Source of the DNA: Zunongwangia sp. ESRF-bin46
GTDB taxonomy: Bacteria; Bacteroidota; Bacteroidia; Flavobacteriales; Flavobacteriaceae
Reading direction: 5' to 3'
DNA length: 64,000 bases
Assembly: GCA_002631855.1 (NCBI GenBank)
Contig: NTLF01000014.1
Coordinates: forward strand, 423,951 to 487,950
The translations under genes were made by a program, and so were the position numbers. Within the stretch, counting starts at the first letter, position 1; each line of letters opens with the position of its first letter. Of the stretch, positions 26,429 to 33,719 are shown one piece after another. Under the pieces are notes generated by a model that had not been told where the DNA came from, did no database searches, and was given only the letters and a program-made list of their open reading frames with translations.

Positions 26429-26695
26429 TTAGATAGTAATCCAATAGAAAATAATCAACGCAATTAATACTGAGATTATTATTAAGATTACTTCAATCTT
26501 GCGATTCTTTTTTGCTTTACTTCTAATCTCACTCTTTATTTTTTTCAACTTAGCAGGGTCGACTTTTTCAAAATCAATTTTGTCATTGTCTTTCGATCTA
26601 ATGATTGTATCACCCTTTATTCGACCGTCCTTTCTTCTTCGAAAATCCTCTTGCCGAGCTTTATGTGCGTTAAGTCTTCCTCCTTCTATTGGCAT
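26429..26695 (-). CDS. Small tail-anchored protein of the cassette-like block
   Basis: 88 residues: a very hydrophilic, Lys/Arg/Asp-rich N-terminal part (HKARQEDFRRRKDGRIKGDT) and one C-terminal transmembrane helix (IEVILIIISVLIALIIFYWI), so a tail-anchored topology. No family recognised. It starts five bases after the DinB stop and is surely co-transcribed with it. It is the last gene of the 26.4-28.7 kb block of small same-strand genes. Confidence 0.6.
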   Translation of the reverse strand: MPIEGGRLNAHKARQEDFRRRKDGRIKGDTIIRSKDNDKIDFEKVDPAKLKKIKSEIRSKAKKNRKIEVILIIISVLIALIIFYWITI

Positions 26696-26700
26696 TTTTA

Positions 26701-27144
26701 TTAATCCATTAATCGTCTATGATAATTTATTTGCCCAAGATGATAAGTTAAGTGCGTTGCTAAATGAACCAATAGATATTCGGTCGATTCTATTTTTGAA
26801 AACTTCATAACAGGATACTCTTTTTTCAAATCTTCGTTTGTAATTGAGGCAAGTGAATTCTTAACCATTTTTATGGTATCCTTTATCCCATCAATTAATT
26901 CTTGCCTTGAAACATTTTTTTGAGTAAATTCAAGTTCTCGATTCCTTACGTAGCCTGTTTTTCCTATTTCTTTTCCAATAAAGGTGTGCAAGTTTCCTAT
27001 TAAATGTAGCGTTAAATTCCCTGCTGAATTAGCAATGTTTTTTTCTACTCGCCAAATAGTCTCTTCATTTTTATAAAGCTCTATTTCAGTAATTAACTTG
27101 TTTAAGTCTCTTTCAAAAAATGATAGTATCGCGTCTTTGTTCAT
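26701..27144 (-). CDS. DinB-family protein (DUF1572-like)
   Basis: 147 residues forming the DinB/YfiT four-helix bundle. The metal-binding histidines are visible: one in NLTLHLIGNLHTFIG (about residues 44-58) and two in LATHLTYHLGQINYHRRLMD at the C-terminus. Such proteins are usually bacillithiol- or metal-dependent transferases or hydrolases of unknown substrate. It is immediately followed by an 88-residue tail-anchored protein and preceded by an attC-like stem-loop at 27170-27215. Confidence 0.85.
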   Translation of the reverse strand: MNKDAILSFFERDLNKLITEIELYKNEETIWRVEKNIANSAGNLTLHLIGNLHTFIGKEIGKTGYVRNRELEFTQKNVSRQELIDGIKDTIKMVKNSLASITNEDLKKEYPVMKFSKIESTEYLLVHLATHLTYHLGQINYHRRLMD

Positions 27145-27169
27145 TTAAATAAGTTGCTTTTATGAAATT

Positions 27170-27215
27170 GCAACGTTTGTGTATTTCCGCTGTAATTGCG
27201 GTCATACATTGTTGC
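27170..27215. repeat. attC-like stem-loop A
   Basis: Three nested stems separated by short internal loops: GCAAC/GTTGC, TGTAT/ATACA and CCGC/GCGG around a TGTAATT loop. This is the layout of an integron attC hairpin (R and L boxes with unpaired spacers), although the outer boxes do not match the class 1 consensus exactly. It lies between the DinB start and the stop of the 27227 gene. Confidence 0.6.
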
Positions 27216-27226
27216 GCATAGTATGT

Positions 27227-27700
27227 TTATTCTTTGCAAATTATCCCGTTCTGCGAAATTTTTTGCCCGTCGTTAGTTGTCATTGTAGCTATATAATACA
27301 GACATTTGTTTTCAATTTTTGTTTTCGACACTACAATTCCGTTATTATCATTTATCCACTTTTTTTCTTCATCCAATTCGGATTTTGAAGAGTCATAAGT
27401 CAGTCGGTAAGTACAATCGTCAATCCAGTCAATAATTTCGTATTCAGGATTTCCATTTCCAATTCCGTTTTTCCATTCTATTTGAGTGTTTTCTTCTCGA
27501 ATAACGACATATTTTTTAGTCGTTGGATCTCTTTTAGATTTCAATTCGGATATACCATCATCCGTAACTATTGTATGTTTAGCCATATCCTCCGGAATAT
27601 AAAATTGTCCGATTTTGAAATCAGCACAAGTCAACTCTTGGGCACTTGTAGTAAATCCAGTTATTAAGACAACAACAAGTAAGAATATAGGTTTTTTCAT
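27227..27700 (-). CDS. Secreted hypothetical protein
   Basis: About 157 residues with a signal peptide (MKKPIFLLVVVLITGFTTSAQ, cleavage after SAQ). The mature part is Asp/Glu/Lys-rich with few hydrophobic stretches (CADFKIGQFYIPEDMA, DWIDDCTYRLTY, NKCLYYIATM) and contains four cysteines, so disulfide bonds are possible in the periplasm. The ATG at 27700 is chosen because the signal peptide begins there; an upstream start at 27730 would add ten non-signal residues and run into element B. It is a single-gene unit between palindromes A and B. No family recognised. Confidence 0.65.
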   Translation of the reverse strand: MKKPIFLLVVVLITGFTTSAQELTCADFKIGQFYIPEDMAKHTIVTDDGISELKSKRDPTTKKYVVIREENTQIEWKNGIGNGNPEYEIIDWIDDCTYRLTYDSSKSELDEEKKWINDNNGIVVSKTKIENKCLYYIATMTTNDGQKISQNGIICKE

Positions 27701-27726
27701 TTGAAATTTTGTTTTTTCGATATTAT

Positions 27727-27858
27727 GCACAACGTGTTTGTCTATGATTTCGTTGGGTGTCTCAGCAACTAATTTAGCAATTACAAACCGAATAGAAAAT
27801 CCGCGAGGATTTTCGTAAGTAAGCGAGTACTAGCAATGAATTATACACGGTGTTGTGC
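27727..27858. repeat. attC-like long palindrome B (132 bases)
   Basis: Bounded by GCACAAC (27727-27733) and GTTGTGC (27852-27858), with a further GTGT/ACAC pairing inside and a perfect central hairpin GAAAATCC-GCGA-GGATTTTC (27795-27814). The size is like that of long attC sites (about 120-130 bases). Its wording is of a kind I recall from intergenic repeats in other Flavobacteriaceae. Confidence 0.6.
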
Positions 27859-27866
27859 GTTCGTTT

Positions 27867-28259
27867 TTATTCTTTTCCGAACATATTTTCATATTCCTTT
27901 ACGTGGTAAGGAAATTCCTCTTCATAAAAGGGGTAATTAATTCCTAAAATTGAAATTTCATATCCTTCAATTTTCATTCCTGTAACGGCATTTCCAGTAA
28001 CTCCTTTTATTTCCAGTCCGTCCTGTCTAAATACTTTTAATTCGGACATCACTTGAGTATCAATAAATTCAAATTCTGGGTCGTCAGTATTTATAACAAT
28101 ATTGTTTTTCAAGCAGTATTCTTTGAAGAATTCATAAGGCGATTCAATCCCGTTAAATTGAATCAGTCCAAATGCAACTCCCATTGGTGCATCAGCCTTT
28201 TCTAATTCGGTTGTTCCGATTAGAACTTCCTTTAAATATATATTGTACGTTTTATTCAA
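27867..28259 (-). CDS. Hypothetical protein, possible immunity-type protein
   Basis: 130 residues starting at a TTG that overlaps the preceding gene's stop by eight bases. It is acidic and beta-rich (YNIYLKEVLIGTTELEKADAP, VAFGLIQFNGIESPYEFFKEY, YPFYEEEFPYHVKEYENMFG), with no signal peptide or transmembrane helix. The acidic composition and the pairing with another small soluble protein resemble immunity proteins of polymorphic-toxin systems, but no toxin gene is near. Function unproven. Confidence 0.6.
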   Translation of the reverse strand: MNKTYNIYLKEVLIGTTELEKADAPMGVAFGLIQFNGIESPYEFFKEYCLKNNIVINTDDPEFEFIDTQVMSELKVFRQDGLEIKGVTGNAVTGMKIEGYEISILGINYPFYEEEFPYHVKEYENMFGKE

Positions 28260-28716
28260 CTACTTTTTTAATTTGACCATCCATATATAATTTATTAACT
28301 AACGACTTTAATTTCTGCCAATTCATTCCTGCAACCTCGTTTTTGTATTTCTCTATTGATTGCATATAAGAAAGAAGAAACCAAGAATCGATATGTCCAA
28401 ATTCAGGTGGATTGCTTAATATAACTTCTACGTTCTTTTGATCTTTTTTATTATAAAAAGCGCATTCCTGTCCGTGAAAACTATAATTCCATCTTTTTGA
28501 AAGTTCTCCTCTTCTTGGGATATTTTTATTGCTTCTTGAAATCAATTTTTCGTAATCTTCTTTAATCTCAATATTTAAACCATATTTTTCTCCAAGTTTA
28601 AACATAAGTTCTTTTCCTTCTTGACGATAATTGATTATAGCTTCTTGAAAAACATCAAGATTGATATCATTACTTTCTTCTTTTTTGAGAAGGTTACGAA
28701 TCCATTTTTTAATCAT
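28252..28716 (-). CDS. Hypothetical protein (DUF6896-like, possible immunity protein)
   Basis: 154 residues with a helical N-terminus and the segment WNYSFHGQECAFYNKKDQ, then EFGHIDSWFLLSYMQS. The FHGxxC plus D-x-W-x-L pattern resembles DUF6896-type proteins, which I associate with immunity genes of Bacteroidota; this is low-confidence pattern recognition. It is translationally coupled to the 27867 gene and preceded by half-element C, making a two-gene cassette-like unit. Confidence 0.55.
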   Translation of the reverse strand: MIKKWIRNLLKKEESNDINLDVFQEAIINYRQEGKELMFKLGEKYGLNIEIKEDYEKLISRSNKNIPRRGELSKRWNYSFHGQECAFYNKKDQKNVEVILSNPPEFGHIDSWFLLSYMQSIEKYKNEVAGMNWQKLKSLVNKLYMDGQIKKVVE

Positions 28717-28750
28717 TGATTACTGTTCAATTTCGGTTCTCGTAAATGAC

Positions 28751-28777
28751 GCACAACGTATGTATAAATGCAATACG
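28751..28777. repeat. Half-element C of the attC-like palindromes
   Basis: GCACAAC at 28751-28757 is followed by CGTAT...ATACG (28757-28761 and 28773-28777), giving a short hairpin. It shares the GCACAACGT start with element B but lacks the far arm, so it may be a partial or decayed copy. It lies at the border between the cassette-like block and the DUF4349 gene. Confidence 0.4.
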
Positions 28778-28784
28778 CTATTAA

Positions 28785-29603
28785 TTATTTTTTCCTATTT
28801 CTTCTAACCAACCACCGTACTACCAATAGCACAATAATAACCACAATAAACAATGGCCATAGGTACAACAACCCTAAAAAGAACACCGAAACGCCGTTCC
28901 AGCCACCTTGTAGGGCGTTTTTAATTTTCTGTCCGTAAGAAACGGTTACGCCGCTTTCGGCGGTGTATTTGTAAAACTCTAAGTTGATAGTGCTTACAGA
29001 AACTCGGTTTTGAAGGTATTTTAAGCGGCCTTCTTTGGCTTCAATTTCTTCGCGAATGTTAGAGAGCTCACGTTCAATTTCGAGCATTTCCTTGACGTTT
29101 TTCGCTTTGGAAAGCAGTTCTAAATACCGGTCTTCCAGTTTGCGTTTGGCTTTTAAGCGCGCTTCGAGATCTACAAACTCTTCGGTAACATCTTGCCGTG
29201 AAATATCTCGTTGATCAAAATACTCAACCCCTTCAGAAACCGAATTGATAAACGCTTGAAAATGTTTGGTAGGCACGCGCACCGTCATATTTCTATAAAT
29301 ACGATTGTAACTTTTCCCAGAATTATCATTGGCTACAAACCCTTCGTATTGTGAGGTAAGTTGTAAAATTCTTTGGTGGGTTTCTTCGGGTGATGGGGTT
29401 TCAAAAGCGAGACGGGCGGTTTTAATGATTTTCTGTTCTTCAGTAACCGTTCTCTTTTGCTGAACCATGCTTTCTTCAGAATACGCTTGGTCTTCCATTA
29501 CTTCGTAAGAAGCTTCTGGACTTGCCGAAACAGTATCGGTATTACGATTTCCATCTGAACACGCTAAGGCAAACAAGAAAAATAATAGGCTAATTGCTTT
29601 CAT
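28785..29603 (-). CDS. DUF4349-domain lipoprotein
   Basis: 272 residues: a lipoprotein signal peptide with lipobox (LFALACSDG), an extracytoplasmic domain (QKIIKTARLAFETPSPEETHQRI, MTVRVPTKHFQAFINSV), a coiled coil (ARLKAKRKLEDRYLELLSKAKN, IERELSNIREEIEAKEGRLKYLQNRV), and a C-terminal transmembrane helix (LYLWPLFIVVIIVLLVVRWL) with a basic tail. This is the DUF4349 architecture. Having both a lipobox and a C-terminal helix tethers it twice. The start overlaps the end of rnpA by 14 bases. Confidence 0.88.
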   Translation of the reverse strand: MKAISLLFFLFALACSDGNRNTDTVSASPEASYEVMEDQAYSEESMVQQKRTVTEEQKIIKTARLAFETPSPEETHQRILQLTSQYEGFVANDNSGKSYNRIYRNMTVRVPTKHFQAFINSVSEGVEYFDQRDISRQDVTEEFVDLEARLKAKRKLEDRYLELLSKAKNVKEMLEIERELSNIREEIEAKEGRLKYLQNRVSVSTINLEFYKYTAESGVTVSYGQKIKNALQGGWNGVSVFFLGLLYLWPLFIVVIIVLLVVRWLVRRNRKK

Positions 29604-29955
29604 CTGTTAGTTTTTTAAGAAGTGAAATAACCGAAGCTTCAACAGCTTCGTAGGTTGGTTTTTCCCTTCCAAGATACAAAAACAACAGCGCAAATTTCTT
29701 GCCGCTTTTTTCTAGATACGCTCCTTTGTTGATTCTGTAGGCTTCACGAAGCTTTCTTTTTATGTGGTTTCGGCTTACGGCCAACTTAAAATTCCGTTTG
29801 GGCACGGCAAAAGTAACTTGATTGGTTTCGGCATCTTCCACTTCAATGAAAAACACTTTTACAGGATATTTTTTATAAGATTTTCCTTCAGAAAAAAGCC
29901 GGGCTATCATTTTTCGGCTTTTCAGTTTTTCGTTTTTAGGAAATTTTTGGCTCAT
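29590..29955 (-). CDS. rnpA: Ribonuclease P protein component
   Basis: 121 residues, the basic protein subunit of RNase P that matures tRNA 5' ends. The RNR signature region is FAVPKRNFKLAVSRNHIKRKLREAYR, and the N-terminus has KNEKLKSRKMIARLFSEGKSY. In many bacteria rnpA follows rpmH directly. Here rpmH is absent and the neighbours are an M1 peptidase and a DUF4349 lipoprotein, a normal arrangement in Flavobacteriaceae as far as I know. The large hairpin at 29978-30100 insulates it from the upstream gene. Confidence 0.93.
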   Translation of the reverse strand: MSQKFPKNEKLKSRKMIARLFSEGKSYKKYPVKVFFIEVEDAETNQVTFAVPKRNFKLAVSRNHIKRKLREAYRINKGAYLEKSGKKFALLFLYLGREKPTYEAVEASVISLLKKLTDESN

Positions 29956-29977
29956 AGCGTAAAGATATAAAAAAAGA

Positions 29978-30102
29978 AAAGTGCCTTAAAAGTAAGTTTT
30001 GCTGTCTGTTCGAGCGCAGTCGAGAACTATAAATTGTCTATCCTAAATAGGTTTCGACTGCGCTCAACCGGACAAATCCAGTTTTACTTCTAAGGCACTT
30101 TA
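29978..30102 (-). terminator. Nested palindromic terminator carrying a REP-like core
   Basis: The outer arms (AAAGTGCCTTAAAAGTAA from 29978 and TTACTTCTAAGGCACTTT ending 30101) pair at 17 of 18 positions and are followed by a T run on the minus strand, so they terminate the M1 peptidase transcript. Inside lies a second inverted repeat: 30009-30026 (TTCGAGCGCAGTCGAGAA) against 30051-30069 (GTTTCGACTGCGCTCAACC). The inner pair resembles extragenic palindromes common in Bacteroidota. Confidence 0.7.
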
Positions 30103-30129
30103 TGATTTCAAAAGAGGTTTCAGAAAAAA

Positions 30130-31965
30130 CTATTCTACACCCCAAGTGTTATTTTCAGGATTGATATCAGCCATACGGTCTGAAGCATCAATCTTCATGC
30201 TTTTTACTTTTTTACCGTCCGTGATTTCAAATTGGTAAGTAGGATACGCCCACGCCCAATCTGGCAATACACGATATTTCATATTTGGATACGGATTTGG
30301 TTTTTCGGCACGTGCCATTTGCAAAGGAATGTAGAAATACTCTTCCGTTCCATCTTCATACGTTACAAATAAATCGATAGGCATCGGCATTAAACCAATT
30401 CGCTCCAATGTTATAGTTGTTGTATTTCCAACAGATTCAACACCTTTAATTCCGTAGTCTATGGTGTTTGTGGTTTGAGCAAAATCGGTTAAGTACCAAT
30501 CCAATTCAAAACCTGAAACTTTTTCGGCTACGCGAATAAAATCGTTTGGTGTTGGGTGTTTAAATGCCCAGTCGTCGTAATATTTTTTAAGTGTCTTGGC
30601 TAAATTTTCTTCGCCAATTACGTATCCCAACTGTGCTAAAAATACAGCACCTTTGCTATATGCGGTAATTCCGTAAGCACGGTTACTTGCATAGCGGTCT
30701 GCATGGGTAGTTTGTGGTTGTTCTTGGCCACTTTTAGCTAAAAATCTATACCCTCTATACGAACCACTAAATGGGTTTGGTTTCTGCTCGTCCATTACTT
30801 CGTTCATGGCAGCTGCGGAAATATAACTGGTAAACCCTTCATCCATCCACTCGTGTTTAGCTTCGTTGGTAGCCATTAAAAACTGAAACCACGTGTGAGC
30901 CAGCTCGTGGGCTGTAACGCCAACCAAACTTCCAAACTTGCGTTCTCCCGTTATCAAAGTACTCATACCGTATTCCATACCGCCATCTCCACCTTGAATT
31001 ACAGAGTATTGCTTGTAAGGGTATGGACCTAATTTTTCGTTGAAATACTTTAGTAATTCAGCAGTTTTAGGCTGTAAGTTTTTCCAGTTTTCCTTAATTT
31101 CTGGATTGTCCTTGTATAAAAAATGAAGCGTTACTCCATTGGGACCTTCGTATTTATCGTGGATGTATTCATCATCTGCCGCCCAAGTAAAGTCGTGTAC
31201 TTTTGGCGCTTTAAAATGCCAAGTATATTTTCCGTCTACAGGCTTCATATTCTTTAAACCTTTTGGTCCGTAGCCGTGACCTACTGCTTCAGGATTTTGT
31301 AAATAGCCGGTTCCACCAATAGTGTACGCAGCGTCTATAGTTATTTTTACATCGTAATCACCCCATACACTGTGGAATTCGCGGCCTATGTATGGATACG
31401 CGTGCCAGCCTTGAAAATCATATTCGGCTATTTTTGGGTACCATTGCGACATAGAAAGAGCAACACCTTCTGCATTGTTTCTACCTGAACGACGAATTTG
31501 CACCGGTACTTGTGCATCCCACTCCATGTTGAATGTGGTGCTTTCTCCTGGTTGAATGGGTTTATTTAATTCAACTTCAAGTACGGTACCTACTACTTCA
31601 TAATTTAAAGTTTGGCCGTCTTGTGTTAATAAGGTCGGTTTTATATAGCCAATTTCAGAAGGGGATAATTTTGAAATACGATCTGCTACGCGACTGTCTG
31701 CGTCTGCTATAGTTCTTGAACGTACGTCCATTTCACTTCCGGGCTGAAATGCGTTGAAGTATAAATGGTAAAAAACCCTATTTAGAGCATCAGGTGAGTT
31801 GTTTGTATAAACCAACTCTTGCTTTCCTTTGTATTGATAGGTTTCAACATCCATATCAATTTCCATTTTATAATCTGCTTTTTGTTGCCAATACGAGGTA
31901 TTGTTTTGTGCTGCAACTGAAGCAACCATAAAAAAGATAAGTATGTTTCCGAAGATATATTTCAT
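30130..31965 (-). CDS. M1-family metallopeptidase
   Basis: About 611 residues with a signal peptide (MKYIFGNILIFFMVASVAAQ), so it works in the periplasm or at the outer membrane. The gluzincin zinc site is HELAH at about 353-357, with the third ligand Glu about 19 residues later (WMDEGFTSY), and GGMEYG at about 341 is the aminopeptidase exopeptidase motif. It probably removes N-terminal residues from peptides. I start it at the ATG at 31965, since the longer frame (to 32010) lacks a signal peptide and runs into the S8 terminator. Confidence 0.93.
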   Translation of the reverse strand: MKYIFGNILIFFMVASVAAQNNTSYWQQKADYKMEIDMDVETYQYKGKQELVYTNNSPDALNRVFYHLYFNAFQPGSEMDVRSRTIADADSRVADRISKLSPSEIGYIKPTLLTQDGQTLNYEVVGTVLEVELNKPIQPGESTTFNMEWDAQVPVQIRRSGRNNAEGVALSMSQWYPKIAEYDFQGWHAYPYIGREFHSVWGDYDVKITIDAAYTIGGTGYLQNPEAVGHGYGPKGLKNMKPVDGKYTWHFKAPKVHDFTWAADDEYIHDKYEGPNGVTLHFLYKDNPEIKENWKNLQPKTAELLKYFNEKLGPYPYKQYSVIQGGDGGMEYGMSTLITGERKFGSLVGVTAHELAHTWFQFLMATNEAKHEWMDEGFTSYISAAAMNEVMDEQKPNPFSGSYRGYRFLAKSGQEQPQTTHADRYASNRAYGITAYSKGAVFLAQLGYVIGEENLAKTLKKYYDDWAFKHPTPNDFIRVAEKVSGFELDWYLTDFAQTTNTIDYGIKGVESVGNTTTITLERIGLMPMPIDLFVTYEDGTEEYFYIPLQMARAEKPNPYPNMKYRVLPDWAWAYPTYQFEITDGKKVKSMKIDASDRMADINPENNTWGVE

Positions 31966-31983
31966 AAGCGTAGTTTTTGATTC

Positions 31984-32019
31984 AAAAAAAATGGGGCTCT
32001 GTTTTAGCACAAAACCCCA
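31984..32019 (-). terminator. Terminator after the S8 peptidase gene
   Basis: On the minus strand TGGGGTTTT and AAAAC...CCCCA pair (bulge of AGAG) around a short loop and are followed by TTTTTTTT. Confidence 0.65.
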
Positions 32020-32029
32020 AATTATTATT

Positions 32030-33709
32030 TTATTTTAAACGTGACCTTTTATCGGCCAAAATCATTGCATTGTACATATTCACCATGTTACCAGAGGTTG
32101 AAATATTTCCGAAATTATCGGTATTCGAATCATCTCCACCTAACATAACAGGACTTTTTGTAGTTAGTCCGCTATCCATAATAATTTGCTTTACTTCTTT
32201 TGCTGAAAGGTTTGGATAGTACGAACGAATGGTCGCAGCAACTCCAGCTACAGCAGGTGCTGCCATAGAGGTTCCTTGTAAATACTCGTAAGTATCTAAT
32301 GGGGTAGTCGCCCAAATTTTTACACCAGGTGCAAAAACATCAACATTTGATTTACCGTAGTTTGAAAAGTTTGCAACCAATTCGCTACCATATTTGTAAT
32401 TTAATGCACCAACTGTTAACACGTTATCTGCATATTCAGCTCCGGTTTTGGTTTGATCGTTTGGATATACTTCCGTTTCATCTAGATCAAGCCCTTCGTT
32501 TCCGGCTGCGTTTACAATTAATACGTCTTTAGATTCGGCATATTCAATAGCTTCACGAACCCATTCTGGGTGTGTGCTGTAATACTTTCCGAAGCTAGTG
32601 TTAATTACCTTAGCGCCATTATCTGCAGCATAACGGAAAGCAAGCGCGATATCTTTGTCGTACTCATCACCATCGGGAACTGCACGTAATACCATTATTT
32701 TAACGTTGCTGGCAACTCCATTAACCCCAATTTTATTGTTGCGTTCACCTGCGATGATACCAGCAACGTGCGTTCCGTGCTTGGCATCTTCCTTTTTAGA
32801 GTCAGGGCCATCTACATCGTTGTTACCATAATCGGTGTCTGTAATATCATCTGGGTTGTCACCTAAAACCCCACGGAAATCTTTCTCAAGATTAAAGTGA
32901 GTATCTAATCTTCCGCCAAAATAGTCAACGCCACTTTCCAGTTGCTCCACTACTTTTGGTACGGAATCTTCATAGCTTAGCATTTGGGTAAGCATTCCAA
33001 TTTGCTGTTGCTCGGTTGCTGTAGGGTTAGAAATTCCAGCTAAATCTTTAGCGGTGTAATCTTCTTTTCCTAATTTTTTAACCATTGCTTTGTGGGCAGG
33101 TTTTACTTGTTGCAATATTTGCTCATATCTAGCTTTATTAGCCATCGCATCTTGCTTTTCTTTTTCATACTCAGCTTTAGCTTTTTTGTAAAAAGCAAAT
33201 GATTCACGATCTGCAGCGCTTATGGAAGCATCAGTTTTTCCTTCAAATTTTGGGCCCAAATCTCTAATGATACGAGCGTATTCCATGTTTTCACCAACTA
33301 TATCTCCAAGGAAGTTCCAACCATGAATATCATCTACATAACCATTGTTGTCATCGTCTTTTCCGTTACCGGCAATTTCATCTTTGTTAGTCCAGATAAC
33401 ATTTTTTAAGTCTTCGTGTTCAACATCTACACCACTGTCTATTACACCTACAATAACAGTTTCTCCTTTTTTACGTTTATTGAGAATTTCAGCATATGTT
33501 TTATCAACGCTCATACCCGGGATGGTATCGGTTATTAAATCTGCCGCACCCCATTGTTTGTACTGCTCGTCGGTTAAAGGGGCTGTTTTTAAAGGTAGGG
33601 TGTCAATGTTTTCAATAGGAGTTGAAACAATTGGAGCCGAGCTGCTTCCGCAACCAGCTAACACTGCTGCTGAAGCAACAGCTAAGAATGATGTTTTAAG
33701 AATATTCAT
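32030..33709 (-). CDS. S8-family (subtilisin-like) serine peptidase lipoprotein
   Basis: About 559 residues. The start MNILKTSFLAVASAAVLAGCGSS is a lipoprotein signal (lipobox LAGC). The catalytic triad is clear: Asp91 in VIDSGVD, His311 in HGTHVAGIIAG, Asn404 (oxyanion, AAGNEG) and Ser481 in GTSMAAPAVAG. The Asp-to-His distance of 220 residues is far above the usual 30-60, due to an inserted Lys/Gln/Glu helical domain (about 130-290). The earlier start at 33736 is rejected because it overlaps the MBL gene and lacks a signal peptide. Confidence 0.93.
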   Translation of the reverse strand: MNILKTSFLAVASAAVLAGCGSSSAPIVSTPIENIDTLPLKTAPLTDEQYKQWGAADLITDTIPGMSVDKTYAEILNKRKKGETVIVGVIDSGVDVEHEDLKNVIWTNKDEIAGNGKDDDNNGYVDDIHGWNFLGDIVGENMEYARIIRDLGPKFEGKTDASISAADRESFAFYKKAKAEYEKEKQDAMANKARYEQILQQVKPAHKAMVKKLGKEDYTAKDLAGISNPTATEQQQIGMLTQMLSYEDSVPKVVEQLESGVDYFGGRLDTHFNLEKDFRGVLGDNPDDITDTDYGNNDVDGPDSKKEDAKHGTHVAGIIAGERNNKIGVNGVASNVKIMVLRAVPDGDEYDKDIALAFRYAADNGAKVINTSFGKYYSTHPEWVREAIEYAESKDVLIVNAAGNEGLDLDETEVYPNDQTKTGAEYADNVLTVGALNYKYGSELVANFSNYGKSNVDVFAPGVKIWATTPLDTYEYLQGTSMAAPAVAGVAATIRSYYPNLSAKEVKQIIMDSGLTTKSPVMLGGDDSNTDNFGNISTSGNMVNMYNAMILADKRSRLK

Positions 33710-33719
33710 TTTTTGTAAA

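Larger units (their letters stand above)
26429..28777 (-). other. Putative integron-like cassette block
   Basis: Five small genes on one strand, mostly without core functions, are separated by palindromes that share GC(AC)AAC / GTT(GT)GC ends: element A (27170-27215), element B (27727-27858) and a half-element C (28751-28777). In the direction of transcription each palindrome follows a gene or gene pair, as attC sites follow cassette genes. No integrase is in the window. The block interrupts a run of conserved chromosomal genes (S41 protease and DUF4349/rnpA). Confidence 0.5.

Noticed and set aside
30889-30904. ACCACGTGTG inside the M1 peptidase gene as a parS site
   Set aside because: Lacks the GTT/AAC arms.
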